A stretch of 64,000 bases of DNA. Origin: Aquamicrobium aerolatum DSM 21857 (GTDB lineage Bacteria; Pseudomonadota; Alphaproteobacteria; Rhizobiales; Rhizobiaceae). How positions within the stretch are numbered: position 1 is the first letter of the stretch; every line of letters starts with the position of its first letter. Below are positions 52,267 through 60,465 of this stretch, piece by piece. The position numbers and the translations under genes are program-made. Under the pieces are notes generated by a model. That model searched no databases and was not told the DNA's origin. It was given only the letters and a program-made list of their open reading frames with translations. Location: positions 1 to 64,000 of the forward strand of contig NZ_FORF01000009.1 in NCBI RefSeq assembly GCF_900113935.1, in the 5' to 3' direction.

Positions 52267-52340
52267 GATTGCATGTCCTGGATCTTGCGTCTGGACAAGC
52301 AATCAACAGGATTGCGTTGCGATATCGCTCGCGTGTTCAT
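52263..52340 (-). CDS. Possible 25-residue leader peptide coupled to dctQ
   Basis: A short frame begins with ATG at 52340, 5 bases behind GGAGGA, the strongest ribosome-binding site in this intergenic region. It encodes a basic peptide starting MNTRAISQRNPVDCLSRRK and stops at TGA sharing ATGA with dctQ. It has no run of one amino acid typical of attenuators. Either it is a translated leader that feeds ribosomes to dctQ, or the frame is chance and the site has another use. No family is known. Confidence 0.45.
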   Translation of the reverse strand: MNTRAISQRNPVDCLSRRKIQDMQS

Positions 52341-52668
52341 GTTGATCCTCCGTCGTGGCTACGTATCAGCCACTCCCCTCCGCCTCGATGCTTTTGAACT
52401 TCTAATGGTTTTCGAGGTAGTCATTTCGGCGATAGCAGCTTGCATGAAGATTGAAAAGAAATGTCGACAAAATTTGCCCGATTGCTCTCTGTTTTTTGAT
52501 GGGTGTGTCCAAATTGACCGACGACGGCAGCGCCTGATTGCGCGATTTCGGCGGAGCCCTTAGGCTAGAAGACGCGAGGACGTTGATTTGGAGGGGCCGT
52601 CGGTGCGCGGTCATGAGGATCACGTCTCGACAGGACATGCGTCGTCGGACGCGCAGGAGGTATATGCC
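52341..52668. promoter_or_regulatory. Divergent promoter region, dctQ / oxidoreductase
   Basis: About 330 bases hold promoters for both directions. A 6-bp hairpin GTGGCT/AGCCAC (52355-52360/52368-52373) sits just upstream of the leader's ribosome-binding site on the minus strand. The middle (about 52400-52510) is AT-richer than its surroundings. I see no gene. Confidence 0.4.
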
Positions 52669-55600
52669 ATGACGCTGCACGAGGTTTCTCTGCGCGACAA
52701 GTTCGATCTGTCGAAGGGACGCGTCTTCATTTCAGGCGCTCAGGCGGTCGTGCGCATGTTGATGATGCAGCGACAGCTTGACCAGCGCAGCGGTCTGTCG
52801 ACTGCAGGCTACATCTCCGGCTATCGCGGTTCGCCGCTGGGAGCTCTCGATCAGCAGCTCTGGAATGCCAGACGCGAACTGGAGGCTTCGGAAATCGTCT
52901 TCCAGCCCGGCCTGAACGAGGAACTGGCCGCGACTGCCTGCTGGGGAACGCAGCAGGCCGAACTGATGGGAGAGGGCAAATACGACGGGGTTTTCTCCGT
53001 GTGGTACGGCAAGGGACCAGGCGTCGACAGAACCGGCGACGTCTTCCGGCATGCCAACCTGGCCGGCTCATCCAGACATGGCGGCGTCTTGGCGCTGATG
53101 GGCGACGATCACACTGCAGAATCGTCAACCAACGCACACGCCACCGAATTTGCCTTCGTCGACGCGATGATGCCGATCTTCAACCCCGCCGGGGTCCAGG
53201 AACTGATCGACTATGGGCTTTACGGTTTTGCGCTGTCGCGCTTTTCGGGCACCTGGGCGGCGATCAAATGCGTCAAGGACAATGTCGAGTCGACAGCGTC
53301 GGTGGATGTCTCACTGGACAGGCTCAATATTGTCTTGCCCGAGTTCGACATGCCTCCCGGTGGGCTCAATATCCGCCACGAACTGGATCAGTTCGGGCAG
53401 GAGCAGCGCCTGCATGATTACAAGCGCGCTGCGGCTGCGGCCTTCATTCGCGCCAATGGTCTCAACAAGATTGTCTATGCGGGTGGCAGGACGCCAAAGA
53501 TAGGTATTGCCACCATCGGCAAGAGCTATCTGGATGTGCGCCAGGCACTGGAAGACATTGGCATTGATGAGGCCGAGGCCAATCGGCTGGGGATACGCCT
53601 GTTCAAAATCGCCTGCCCATGGCCCTTTGATTACGAGCATATGGCGCAATTCGCAGAAGGGTTGGAGACCATCATCGTGGTCGAGGAGAAGCGCTCGCTG
53701 CTTGAGACGCAATTCCGCGAGCATCTCTATGATCGCCCCGGCAGGCCCATCATCGTCGGCAAGAAGGATGAGCGCGGTGCGGCGCTGTTTGGTGCCGCCG
53801 GCGCGCTGGATCCCAACGATATCGCCATTGCGCTGGGTGAGCGGATCCTGAAAACGATCGGCCATTCGGAGGAGATCGCGGCGCGTGTCAGTCGCCTGAA
53901 GCAGTTTCAGGCGATGCTGGCTGACACCAAGGATGTGGCGGGGCGCACGCCATATTTCTGTTCGGGTTGTCCGCACAATACGTCGACGAAGGTTCCAGAA
54001 GGATCGATCGCCAACGCCGGAATTGGCTGCCATTTCATGTCGCTGTGGATGGGCCGCTCGACGGTTGGCTTTACCGCAATGGGCGGTGAGGGCGCCCAAT
54101 GGGTCGGGCAGGCGCCGTTCACCAAGCGCGATCACATCTTTCAGAATCTGGGCGACGGCACCTACAACCATTCGGGCTCGCTGGCGCTACGTTTCGCGAT
54201 CGCCAGCAAGACCAACATCACCTACAAGATCCTCTACAATGACGCGGTGGCCATGACCGGTGGTCAGCCCCACGAAGGCAGTCTGACCGTCGACATGATT
54301 GCGGCGCAGGTTCGCGCCGAGGGGGTCGAGCGCATCGCAATCGTGACCGACGAACCCGACAAATATTCCGGGCATGTGAGCTTTCCCGCCGGGGCGACCA
54401 TCGACCATCGCGACGACCTCGACGCCATCCAGCGTGAGTTGCGCGATGTGCCGGGCGTCAGCGTTCTCATCTATGACCAGACCTGCGCTGCGGAAAAACG
54501 CCGCCGCCGGAAGCGGGGTACATTTCCCGATCCCGACAAGCGCGTGATTATCAACGAACTCGTGTGCGAGGGCTGTGGCGATTGCGGCGTTGCGTCGAAC
54601 TGCGTCTCAGTCCAGCCGCTGGAAACGGAATTTGGCCGCAAGCGACGGATCGACCAATCATCGTGCAACAAGGATTTTTCCTGCGTCAACGGCTTCTGCC
54701 CGTCCTTCGTGACCGTGCATGGTGCGAAGCTGCGCAAGGCGGAAGGCGTCGCCGGCACATCCGATCCGCTGGAGAACGTTCCTGCACCGGCGCTTTTCCC
54801 GCTCGGACGCGAAGGCTGGTCGTCGATCATCGATGGCATCGGCGGGACGGGCGTCGTGACGGTTGGCGCGGTGCTTGGCATGGCAGCCCATCTGGAAGGG
54901 CGTGGCTGCGGCATGATCGACATGGCCGGTCTGGCGCAGAAGGGCGGCGCGGTGTTTTCTCATGTGCGGATTGCCCCGACACCTGACGATATTCACGCCA
55001 TACGTGTCTCCGCCGGCAAGGCCGATCTCATCCTTGGGTGCGACCTTGTCGTTTCGGGCAACAAGAAGGTGCTGTCGGCCGTTCGGGAAGGCGAGACGAT
55101 CTTCGTTGCCAATACCGCCGAAGTGATGCCCGGCGACTTTGCGCGGTCGGCTGATTTCTCATTGCCGACGGAGCGGCTGAAGAGAGCGATCACTGTCGCT
55201 GTTGGCCCGGAAAAGGCGCATTTCGTCGATGCGACGCAGGCAGCGGCCAAGTTGTTTGGCAATTCGCTCGGCGCGAACATGTTCCTGCTGGGATTTGCCT
55301 ATCAGCATGGCGGATTGCCGCTCTCGGCAGAGGCGATTGAGAAGGCCATCGAACTGAACGGCCAGGCCATCGAGATGAATATCTCGGCCTTCCGCTGGGG
55401 CCGTCGCGCCGCCCACGAACCGGAAGCCGTGCGCGTGCTGGTGGAGGCGAAGACGACCTCCACGCCGGTTCGCCGGCTGAGCGAGACACTCGATGAGGTG
55501 ATCGAGCGTCGTGCGGAGTTCCTGACCGCCTACCAGAACGCTGCCTATGCGCAGCGCTACCGTGACCGGGTGGCGGCAATCCGCAATGCCGAGGCGAGAG

Positions 55601-56148
55601 CCGTGCCGGGATCGACCGCCGTGACCGATGCGGTTGCCCGCAATCTTTTCAAGCTGATGGCAATCAAGGATGAATATGAGGTGGCCCGTCTCTATACGGA
55701 TGGCAGCTTCAGGCAGCAACTGGCCGGTCAGTTCCAGGACTGGGAGAGGCTGGAGTTTCATCTTGCGCCGCCAATACTTGGCCGCAAGGGCGCCGATGGG
55801 AAGGCACGCAAGTCGACCTTCGGGCCATGGATGATGAAGGGCTTTGCAGCTCTCTCCACGCTGAAATGGCTGCGTGGAACCGCCTTTGACATTTTCGGCT
55901 ATTCGCAGGAACGACGGATGGAGCGCCGCCTGCTGTCCCAATATGAGAGCGATCTGACAATCATTCTCGACAAGATGGCGCCGGGTCGTATCGATGCAGC
56001 GGCGGCGCTGGCATCGGTGCCCGCGTTGATCCGTGGTTTCGGCCACGTCAAGCACGCCAATGTCGAGAAGGCAGCCGGTGAACGCGAGCGTCTCATGCAA
56101 CGGCTGATGAACCAGCAAGATCAGGCGCTTCTGCATGCCGCGGAATAG
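52669..56148 (+). CDS. Indolepyruvate ferredoxin oxidoreductase (fused single chain)
   Basis: A 1159-residue thiamine-diphosphate oxidoreductase that decarboxylates aryl 2-keto acids such as indolepyruvate to acyl-CoA. The N-terminal part is the pyrimidine-binding region (STAGYISGYRGSPLGALD). The TPP-binding core starts near residue 480 with GEGAQWVGQ and GDGTYNHSGSLALRFA (about 495). Cysteine motifs CSGCPHN and, near 633, CEGCGDCG plus CNKDFSCVNGFCPSF bind iron-sulfur clusters. The C-terminal gamma domain begins IDGIGGTGVVTVGAVLG. The ATG at 52669 follows GCAGGAGG; upstream in-frame codons to 52588 lack a site. It stands alone. Confidence 0.93.
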   Translation: MTLHEVSLRDKFDLSKGRVFISGAQAVVRMLMMQRQLDQRSGLSTAGYISGYRGSPLGALDQQLWNARRELEASEIVFQPGLNEELAATACWGTQQAELMGEGKYDGVFSVWYGKGPGVDRTGDVFRHANLAGSSRHGGVLALMGDDHTAESSTNAHATEFAFVDAMMPIFNPAGVQELIDYGLYGFALSRFSGTWAAIKCVKDNVESTASVDVSLDRLNIVLPEFDMPPGGLNIRHELDQFGQEQRLHDYKRAAAAAFIRANGLNKIVYAGGRTPKIGIATIGKSYLDVRQALEDIGIDEAEANRLGIRLFKIACPWPFDYEHMAQFAEGLETIIVVEEKRSLLETQFREHLYDRPGRPIIVGKKDERGAALFGAAGALDPNDIAIALGERILKTIGHSEEIAARVSRLKQFQAMLADTKDVAGRTPYFCSGCPHNTSTKVPEGSIANAGIGCHFMSLWMGRSTVGFTAMGGEGAQWVGQAPFTKRDHIFQNLGDGTYNHSGSLALRFAIASKTNITYKILYNDAVAMTGGQPHEGSLTVDMIAAQVRAEGVERIAIVTDEPDKYSGHVSFPAGATIDHRDDLDAIQRELRDVPGVSVLIYDQTCAAEKRRRRKRGTFPDPDKRVIINELVCEGCGDCGVASNCVSVQPLETEFGRKRRIDQSSCNKDFSCVNGFCPSFVTVHGAKLRKAEGVAGTSDPLENVPAPALFPLGREGWSSIIDGIGGTGVVTVGAVLGMAAHLEGRGCGMIDMAGLAQKGGAVFSHVRIAPTPDDIHAIRVSAGKADLILGCDLVVSGNKKVLSAVREGETIFVANTAEVMPGDFARSADFSLPTERLKRAITVAVGPEKAHFVDATQAAAKLFGNSLGANMFLLGFAYQHGGLPLSAEAIEKAIELNGQAIEMNISAFRWGRRAAHEPEAVRVLVEAKTTSTPVRRLSETLDEVIERRAEFLTAYQNAAYAQRYRDRVAAIRNAEARAVPGSTAVTDAVARNLFKLMAIKDEYEVARLYTDGSFRQQLAGQFQDWERLEFHLAPPILGRKGADGKARKSTFGPWMMKGFAALSTLKWLRGTAFDIFGYSQERRMERRLLSQYESDLTIILDKMAPGRIDAAAALASVPALIRGFGHVKHANVEKAAGERERLMQRLMNQQDQALLHAAE

Positions 56149-56255
56149 TGGGACGCGCAAGCCGATGGCAGAATAGTTGAGCGATCACGGAGGGATTGTA
56201 CGCTTCCACATAAGTGTTTCTTAATGGGCGTGTGGCAAGGTGGCGGTCTAATACG

Positions 56256-58604
56256 GTGCGCGATTCCATGCCGGCGAGAAAGTATAAAGAGCTTCCGCTC
56301 GACCTGTATATCCCGTTCGTGCAGGCGTTGTTCCGCGATGGCGTAACGCTCGCCGTCGGCATCGTTGCGCAGTCTTTTCTCGCCTTGCTGGTTTATCTCA
56401 AGACGCTTGAGCCGGTCTATCTGGTCGTTGCAACGTCCATTGCGCTGATCGGCGTCGTACGTCTCTACGGAATGCGTCATGCGCCGGACCCGCATAAATT
56501 GCGGACACGAGAAGAAGCCAGGCGTCTGGAAAATATCTACATCGTCGGAGGAGCGCTGCACGGGGCATCGCTCGGGCTTTTCTGTTTTGCCGGCATCTAC
56601 CTGGTTCCGGATCAGTTCGCCGAGATTGCCGCCATCTGCATCACGCTGGCCACCGCGACGTCGATCGCCGGACGGAACTATGGCTCGCCCCGCATGGTCA
56701 TGGTGCTTATCCTGTCACTGACCATGCCCATTTCAATCGGCTTTCTGCTGCGCGGAGACATTTTTCACGTCACGCTCGGGCTCCTCTCAATCCCGTTCTT
56801 TTTCGCGATACGCAAATTTGCGGACAATGTGCGCGAAGTGTTGTTTGCGGCGTTGTGGGAGGAGAAAAAGGCGAATCGGCTGGCACAACGGTTCGACCGC
56901 GCCCTCAACACCATGACCTCGGGCCTGGTGATGTTGAACGGCGAGGGCAGGGTTGTCGTCGCCAATGCGGAAGCAGCCGCGCTCATGCAAGTCCGATCAC
57001 CGGACCAGCTCTTGGGAAGGACACTGCGCAGCCTGCTGTTGCGGGGCGTTGCCGGAAACATTCTGAGTCTGAAGGATGCGCGCTACACCGAGACGCAACT
57101 GACGCGTGCCTTGCGCGAGGGTAAGGACCGGAAGGTCCTGCTGCAGCTCGCCAATGGGCGATATTTCGAGTTTTCCGCCCGTGAGGGCCGCGATGAGCTT
57201 GGTGTCATTACCTTCGATGAAGTGACGGCGCGCATCGAGGCGGAAGAGCGCATCCGCTTCATGGCGCGCTACGACAATCTCACGGGGCTGGCCAATCGTG
57301 CCTATTTTCATGAGATTGTGGTCAACCGTGTGACGAGCGGGTCGCCAGAGCGCGAGGTCGGGCTTGTCATCCTCGATCTGGACGACTTCAAGAGCATCAA
57401 CGACACGTTGGGCCATCCTGTCGGAGACGGGCTGCTCTACGCAGCTGCAGAGCGGCTCGTCGATATCGTTGGCGATAAGGCGATAGTCGGGCGGTTCGGC
57501 GGTGATGAATTCATGCTGTTCTTCGACAACGTCGCCGACTCGTTGTGTTTTGCAGATGAATTGCAACGCATTTTCGATCAGTTGAGCGGCGATGTCGACG
57601 TAGCTGGTCACACGTTGCGCATTCAGGCAAGCGCTGGCGCGGTTCTGGCGCGGGCCGGCGATGTGGATGTTGACGCACTGACGGTCAAGGCGGACCTTGC
57701 GCTCTATGCGGCAAAGGAAGGCGGCAAGAATGACTGGCGATTGTTCGAAGCGGCGATGGACGATGCGTTCCGTGATCGCCAGGTTCTGAAAGCCGACCTT
57801 CGTCATGCCATCGAGACGCGCGCATTGCGGGTCGTCTACCAGCCGATCGTGTCGATGCAGACAATGCGCATTGCGAGCTGCGAAGCATTGTGCCGCTGGG
57901 ACCATCCGGAGACTGGTCCGATTTCGCCGGCAGTTTTTATTCCCCTTGCCGAAGAGATGGGTATCGTTTCGGAAATAACGGCGTTCATGCTGGAGGCGGC
58001 AACGCGCGAATGTGCCAGATGGCCTGTGCCGATTGGCGTGACCGTGAACCTGTCCGCAAAGGATTTCCGCGACAAGGACATCGTGCGCAAGGTGGCCGTG
58101 GCCGTAGAGGAAGCCGGCATCGACCCAGGCAGGCTGGAAATCGAAGTCACGGAAACGGCGCTGATTGACGACAAATATCACACGCGCGCGCTCCTCGAAG
58201 AGATCAAGGCGCTTGGCGTCAGAATTGCGCTGGATGATTTTGGCACCGGATATTCGAGCCTTAGCTATCTGCACACGCTGCCGCTCGACAAGGTGAAAAT
58301 CGACAGGTCGTTCCTGATTGACGTTACGCGCAGCGAGCGTTCGCTTGAACTGTTGCGTGGCGTGGTCAACCTGTCCCGCCCGTTGGGGCTGTCGGTGACG
58401 ATTGAAGGTGTCGAGACCTTCGAGCAGCTCAAGATTCTGGCGCTCGACGTCAAGCCGGATCTGGTGCAGGGCTTTCTCTTTGGCGCCGCGTTGAGCGCAT
58501 CGGGCATTGCCACGATGTCAGGCACGACCTGGCCATTTGTCCGGCATATCGAGCAGTCTGCGTCTGCTTTGAAAGTGTCGTCCTATTTGCCGGAGCGCAG
58601 CTGA
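56256..58604 (+). CDS. PAS-GGDEF-EAL cyclic-di-GMP protein with membrane N-terminus
   Basis: The 782-residue protein has an N-terminal membrane region (about residues 30-190, several hydrophobic helices), a PAS-like sensor (about 210-320, ALNTMTSGLVMLNGEGRVVVANA), a GGDEF domain with intact RFGGDEF at about 413-419 and an EAL domain (EALCRW at about 543, DDFGTGYSSLSYLHTL later). Both catalytic motifs are conserved, so it could make or break c-di-GMP. Start choice is uncertain: GTG at 56256 has AGGTGGCGG upstream; ATG at 56268 and GTG at 56214 are alternatives. It lies before a FeeM-like acyltransferase gene. Confidence 0.9.
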   Translation: MRDSMPARKYKELPLDLYIPFVQALFRDGVTLAVGIVAQSFLALLVYLKTLEPVYLVVATSIALIGVVRLYGMRHAPDPHKLRTREEARRLENIYIVGGALHGASLGLFCFAGIYLVPDQFAEIAAICITLATATSIAGRNYGSPRMVMVLILSLTMPISIGFLLRGDIFHVTLGLLSIPFFFAIRKFADNVREVLFAALWEEKKANRLAQRFDRALNTMTSGLVMLNGEGRVVVANAEAAALMQVRSPDQLLGRTLRSLLLRGVAGNILSLKDARYTETQLTRALREGKDRKVLLQLANGRYFEFSAREGRDELGVITFDEVTARIEAEERIRFMARYDNLTGLANRAYFHEIVVNRVTSGSPEREVGLVILDLDDFKSINDTLGHPVGDGLLYAAAERLVDIVGDKAIVGRFGGDEFMLFFDNVADSLCFADELQRIFDQLSGDVDVAGHTLRIQASAGAVLARAGDVDVDALTVKADLALYAAKEGGKNDWRLFEAAMDDAFRDRQVLKADLRHAIETRALRVVYQPIVSMQTMRIASCEALCRWDHPETGPISPAVFIPLAEEMGIVSEITAFMLEAATRECARWPVPIGVTVNLSAKDFRDKDIVRKVAVAVEEAGIDPGRLEIEVTETALIDDKYHTRALLEEIKALGVRIALDDFGTGYSSLSYLHTLPLDKVKIDRSFLIDVTRSERSLELLRGVVNLSRPLGLSVTIEGVETFEQLKILALDVKPDLVQGFLFGAALSASGIATMSGTTWPFVRHIEQSASALKVSSYLPERS

Positions 58605-58736
58605 CTCATTCGTTTTCACTATGTCTCACGCAGAGAATTTAACCTTAACTACGGCTTAATAGGTTGTATTTAATTTAATTCTTTACGTTCGGCTGCTGGC
58701 CGGTACTCTTATGTTGTTCTGGGTACGAGGGGACTA
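58605..58736 (+). promoter_or_regulatory. AT-rich promoter region before the FeeM-like gene
   Basis: This 132-base gap is much richer in A and T than its neighbours (TTAACCTTAAC, ATTTAATTTAATTC). It likely holds the promoter for the acyltransferase gene. No exact -35/-10 pair can be assigned with confidence. Confidence 0.4.
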
Positions 58737-59519
58737 ATGACGACAGCTGATGAGACGCCGGTTGCGGCGAGCGCTGCGCCTCGCGCGATGAGAGCCAGTC
58801 CCGCTCACGAGTCGGCCCTTGTAAAAAGCGTCTTTTCGCTGTTGGAGCGGACAGAGTATCGTCGTTGCAATAAGGGTGAAGACCTCGAGGACATCTATCG
58901 GCTGCGCTATCGCGCCTATCGTGTGCACGGCGTGGTTCCCGCGATGGCCTCGCGGATGATTTATGACGATCTCGATGAAACCGGCAACGTGTTCTGCTTC
59001 GGCGTTTACGTCGATCGCGAGCTGGTCAGCACGCTGCGTATCCACATACTCGACAAAGAAAACCGGGCCGGGCCGTCGACACAGGCTTTTGGCGATATCG
59101 TGCATCCAATGATCGACGCCGGCGATACCTTCGTGGATCCCAGCCGGTTTGCGGCCGACCCGGAGATGTCGAAGATCTACCCGCAGCTCCCTTACATCAC
59201 GCTGCGGCTTGCGGGCATGGCCTGCTTCTACTTCAACGCGCCTTATTGCCTGTCGACAATCCGAGAAGATCACGCATCGTTTTACAAGCGCATCTACGCT
59301 TCGCAGAAGATTGGCGAGGCACGGCCCTATCCCGGCGTTTATACCAAGGTCGAAATGTACCGCGCCGACGTCAACGCCATTCGGGAGCGGTCCTTCCAGC
59401 GTTATCCGTTCTTCTTTGCGACAGCCAGCGAGGAGCGAATGATGTTCGGGCCAACGAAGATGGGGGAACCCGCACCGCTGACGATTCTGCCGACCGCCCA
59501 GTACATGACCGCGGCCTGA
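58737..59519 (+). CDS. N-acyl amino acid synthase FeeM-like / autoinducer-synthase-fold protein
   Basis: A 260-residue protein with the GNAT-related fold of FeeM and LuxI-type enzymes, which join an acyl chain from acyl carrier protein or CoA to an amino acid or amine. Matching features are EDIYRLRYRAYRVHG (first helix with R..RY), YDDLDETGNVFCFGVYVDRELVSTLRIHIL (beta strands and the R after G/S-T), and VDPSRFAADPE, in the place of the E-x-SRF motif of LuxI proteins. The C-terminal half (LRLAGMACFYFNAPYCLSTI, ASFYKRI) is as expected. GAGGGGAC precedes the ATG. Its real product is unknown. Confidence 0.75.
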   Translation: MTTADETPVAASAAPRAMRASPAHESALVKSVFSLLERTEYRRCNKGEDLEDIYRLRYRAYRVHGVVPAMASRMIYDDLDETGNVFCFGVYVDRELVSTLRIHILDKENRAGPSTQAFGDIVHPMIDAGDTFVDPSRFAADPEMSKIYPQLPYITLRLAGMACFYFNAPYCLSTIREDHASFYKRIYASQKIGEARPYPGVYTKVEMYRADVNAIRERSFQRYPFFFATASEERMMFGPTKMGEPAPLTILPTAQYMTAA

Positions 59520-59561
59520 TGGAGCAGGATTATTGTCTTTTTTGGGTTAGGCGTTCATAAG

Positions 59562-59579
59562 CCGGTTGTTGTGCCGGCG
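59562..59579 (+). other. Small hairpin between FeeM-like gene and Crp gene
   Basis: GCCGG and CCGGC are inverted around an 8-base loop. A T6 run lies before, not after, so it is not a standard terminator for the plus strand. Confidence 0.3.
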
Positions 59580-59602
59580 AGGGGCGACCATGTCGAGGGT
59601 CG

Positions 59603-60277
59603 ATGAGCACCAGAGAAGATATCGTCCGTTCAGCGCTTTGGGCTGACGAACTGACGGAAGAAGAACTGGATCGCGCCCGGCGCGGTGTGGTTGAGCGTCA
59701 TGTGTCCAAAGGCACCTACATCACCCATCGGGGCGACAAGCTTGACCAATGGACGGGCGTTGTCGATGGGCTGATCAAGATCAGCGCCATCTCGCGCGAG
59801 GGCAAGGCGATGACCTTTGCCGGCGCGACCAATGGCGGCTGGTTCGGCGAAGGTTCGGTGCTGAAGGATGAGCCGCGCAAATATGACATTGTTGCGATTC
59901 GTGACACGCGGATGGCGATGATGTCCCGATCGACTTTCATGTGGCTTTATGAAAACAGCCGCGGTTTCAGCCGCTATCTCGTACGCGCGCTCAATGAGCG
60001 GATGGGCCAGTTTCTGGCAACCATTGAGCATGATCGCACGCTGGTGCCACGTGCCAGGGTAGCGCGGAACCTGTCGTGGTTTTTCAATAAGGTGCTCTAT
60101 CCCAAGGCAGGCCCGTCGATCGAGATCAGTCAGGAAGAGCTTGGCCTCCTGTGCGGCGTCTCGCGGCAGGTGGTTAATCGCAGCCTGCAGGAACTGGAAG
60201 AGGAAGGCCTGATCCGGGTCGAGCACGGCCGGATCACACCGCTCGATATTCCACGCCTGATCACCTACGACGCTTGA
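59603..60277 (+). CDS. Crp/Fnr-family transcriptional regulator
   Basis: A 224-residue regulator with an N-terminal cyclic-nucleotide-binding-like barrel (GTYITHRGDKLDQWTGVVDGLIKI, FGEGSVLKDEPRKYDIVAI) and a C-terminal HTH (ISQEELGLLCGVSRQVVNRSLQELEEEGLIRVEHGRITPLD). It has no N-terminal cysteine cluster, so it is not an oxygen sensor like FNR, and the cAMP-binding arginine/glutamate signature is also not obvious. The effector is unknown. It sits directly upstream of the acyl-CoA synthetase/Liv operon, its most likely target. Confidence 0.92.
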   Translation: MSTREDIVRSALWADELTEEELDRARRGVVERHVSKGTYITHRGDKLDQWTGVVDGLIKISAISREGKAMTFAGATNGGWFGEGSVLKDEPRKYDIVAIRDTRMAMMSRSTFMWLYENSRGFSRYLVRALNERMGQFLATIEHDRTLVPRARVARNLSWFFNKVLYPKAGPSIEISQEELGLLCGVSRQVVNRSLQELEEEGLIRVEHGRITPLDIPRLITYDA

Positions 60278-60288
60278 AGACGTCGAGG

Positions 60289-60300
60289 GCGATTGATCGC
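60289..60300. promoter_or_regulatory. Palindrome after the Crp gene, before the acyl-CoA synthetase operon
   Basis: GCGAT-TG-ATCGC is a perfect 12-bp inverted repeat 165 bases upstream of the acyl-CoA synthetase. It could be an operator for the neighbouring Crp-type protein but does not match the FNR consensus (TTGAT-N4-ATCAA). Confidence 0.3.
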
Positions 60301-60465
60301 AACATTGTCGGAGAATTGTGCGCATACAGCTGCGCCTATTCAAAAGACAATCTGGTGGCCTGTCTGTCAAGCGTCTTGTTGCCTGACATCGTTATTTGAT
60401 GGAAACTCTCCCAACAAAGCAGAAATTCGACCGGGGAGGAGGAAACTCCGGTTGGAAGAAAGGCG

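Noticed and set aside
58737-59519. Classical LuxI homoserine-lactone synthase
   Set aside because: The protein is longer than LuxI, has D instead of E before the SRF motif, and no luxR gene is adjacent; the FeeM-like label is safer.
59603-60277. FNR-type oxygen sensor
   Set aside because: The N-terminal cysteine cluster needed for a 4Fe-4S centre is absent; the only cysteine is in the HTH region.
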